Shown here: piece by piece, positions 5,494-5,498 of the stretch | Layout of the letters: each line of letters begins with the position of its first letter | Numbering within the stretch: position 1 is the stretch's first letter | NCBI GenBank assembly: GCA_946545505.1 | Contig: CAMNNN010000107.1 | Location: forward strand, 1-5,498 | DNA: 5,498 bases | Source: an uncultured Clostridia bacterium | GTDB lineage: Bacteria > Bacillota > Clostridia > Saccharofermentanales > Saccharofermentanaceae | Direction of reading: 5' to 3' | Made by a program: the position numbers and the translations under genes | Notes under the pieces: generated by a model | What the model saw: only the letters and a program-made list of their open reading frames with translations | The model's database searches: none | What the model was told of the DNA's origin: nothing

Positions 5494-5498
5494 TTGTA

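Overview
The window is a tightly packed, mid-GC bacterial segment. It most resembles a Clostridia-type Firmicute (Lachnospiraceae or a related order). This rests on protein style only: a Firmicutes-like MATE transporter, a MutX-like Nudix protein, an HD protein of a kind familiar from Firmicutes, a B. subtilis-sized ManA module, and strong AGGAG-type ribosome sites. The genus cannot be set from the sequence. No mobile element, CRISPR array, tRNA or rRNA is visible.

Left block (2-2877, + strand). The 3' part of a family-2 glycosyltransferase resembling polyprenyl/dolichyl-phosphate sugar synthases overlaps, by a GTGA junction, a 769-residue gene. That gene fuses a ManC/AlgA-type protein (mannose-1-phosphate guanylyltransferase plus type II phosphomannose isomerase cupin) to a complete type I phosphomannose isomerase (ManA). 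Together they suggest fructose-6-P -> mannose-6-P, then mannose-1-P -> GDP-mannose, then transfer to a lipid-phosphate carrier for cell-surface glycan synthesis. The phosphomannomutase step is not encoded here.

Middle (2868-4232, - strand). A full-length MATE-family efflux transporter converges on the fusion gene, and the two coding ends overlap by 10 bp. Its 79-bp upstream region (4233-4311) is shared with the divergent right block. It holds two perfect inverted repeats and promoter-like boxes very close to both start codons, and neither divergent start has a Shine-Dalgarno sequence.

Right block (4312-5413, + strand). An HD-domain predicted metal-dependent phosphohydrolase overlaps by 8 nt a Nudix hydrolase of the 8-oxo-dGTPase (MutX-like) type. 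The second gene has a perfect AGGAGG site. The pair looks like a small nucleotide-metabolism or clean-up operon and ends in a hairpin that includes the Nudix stop codon.

Right edge (5414-5498). No gene is visible. After the terminator come phased A-tracts and a strong sigma-A-type promoter (TTGACA, 17 bp, TATTCT) that fires out of the window toward an unseen gene or RNA.

The most notable items are the three-module mannose enzyme carrying two unrelated-class isomerases, the divergence of its nucleotidyltransferase motifs, and the compact divergent control region.
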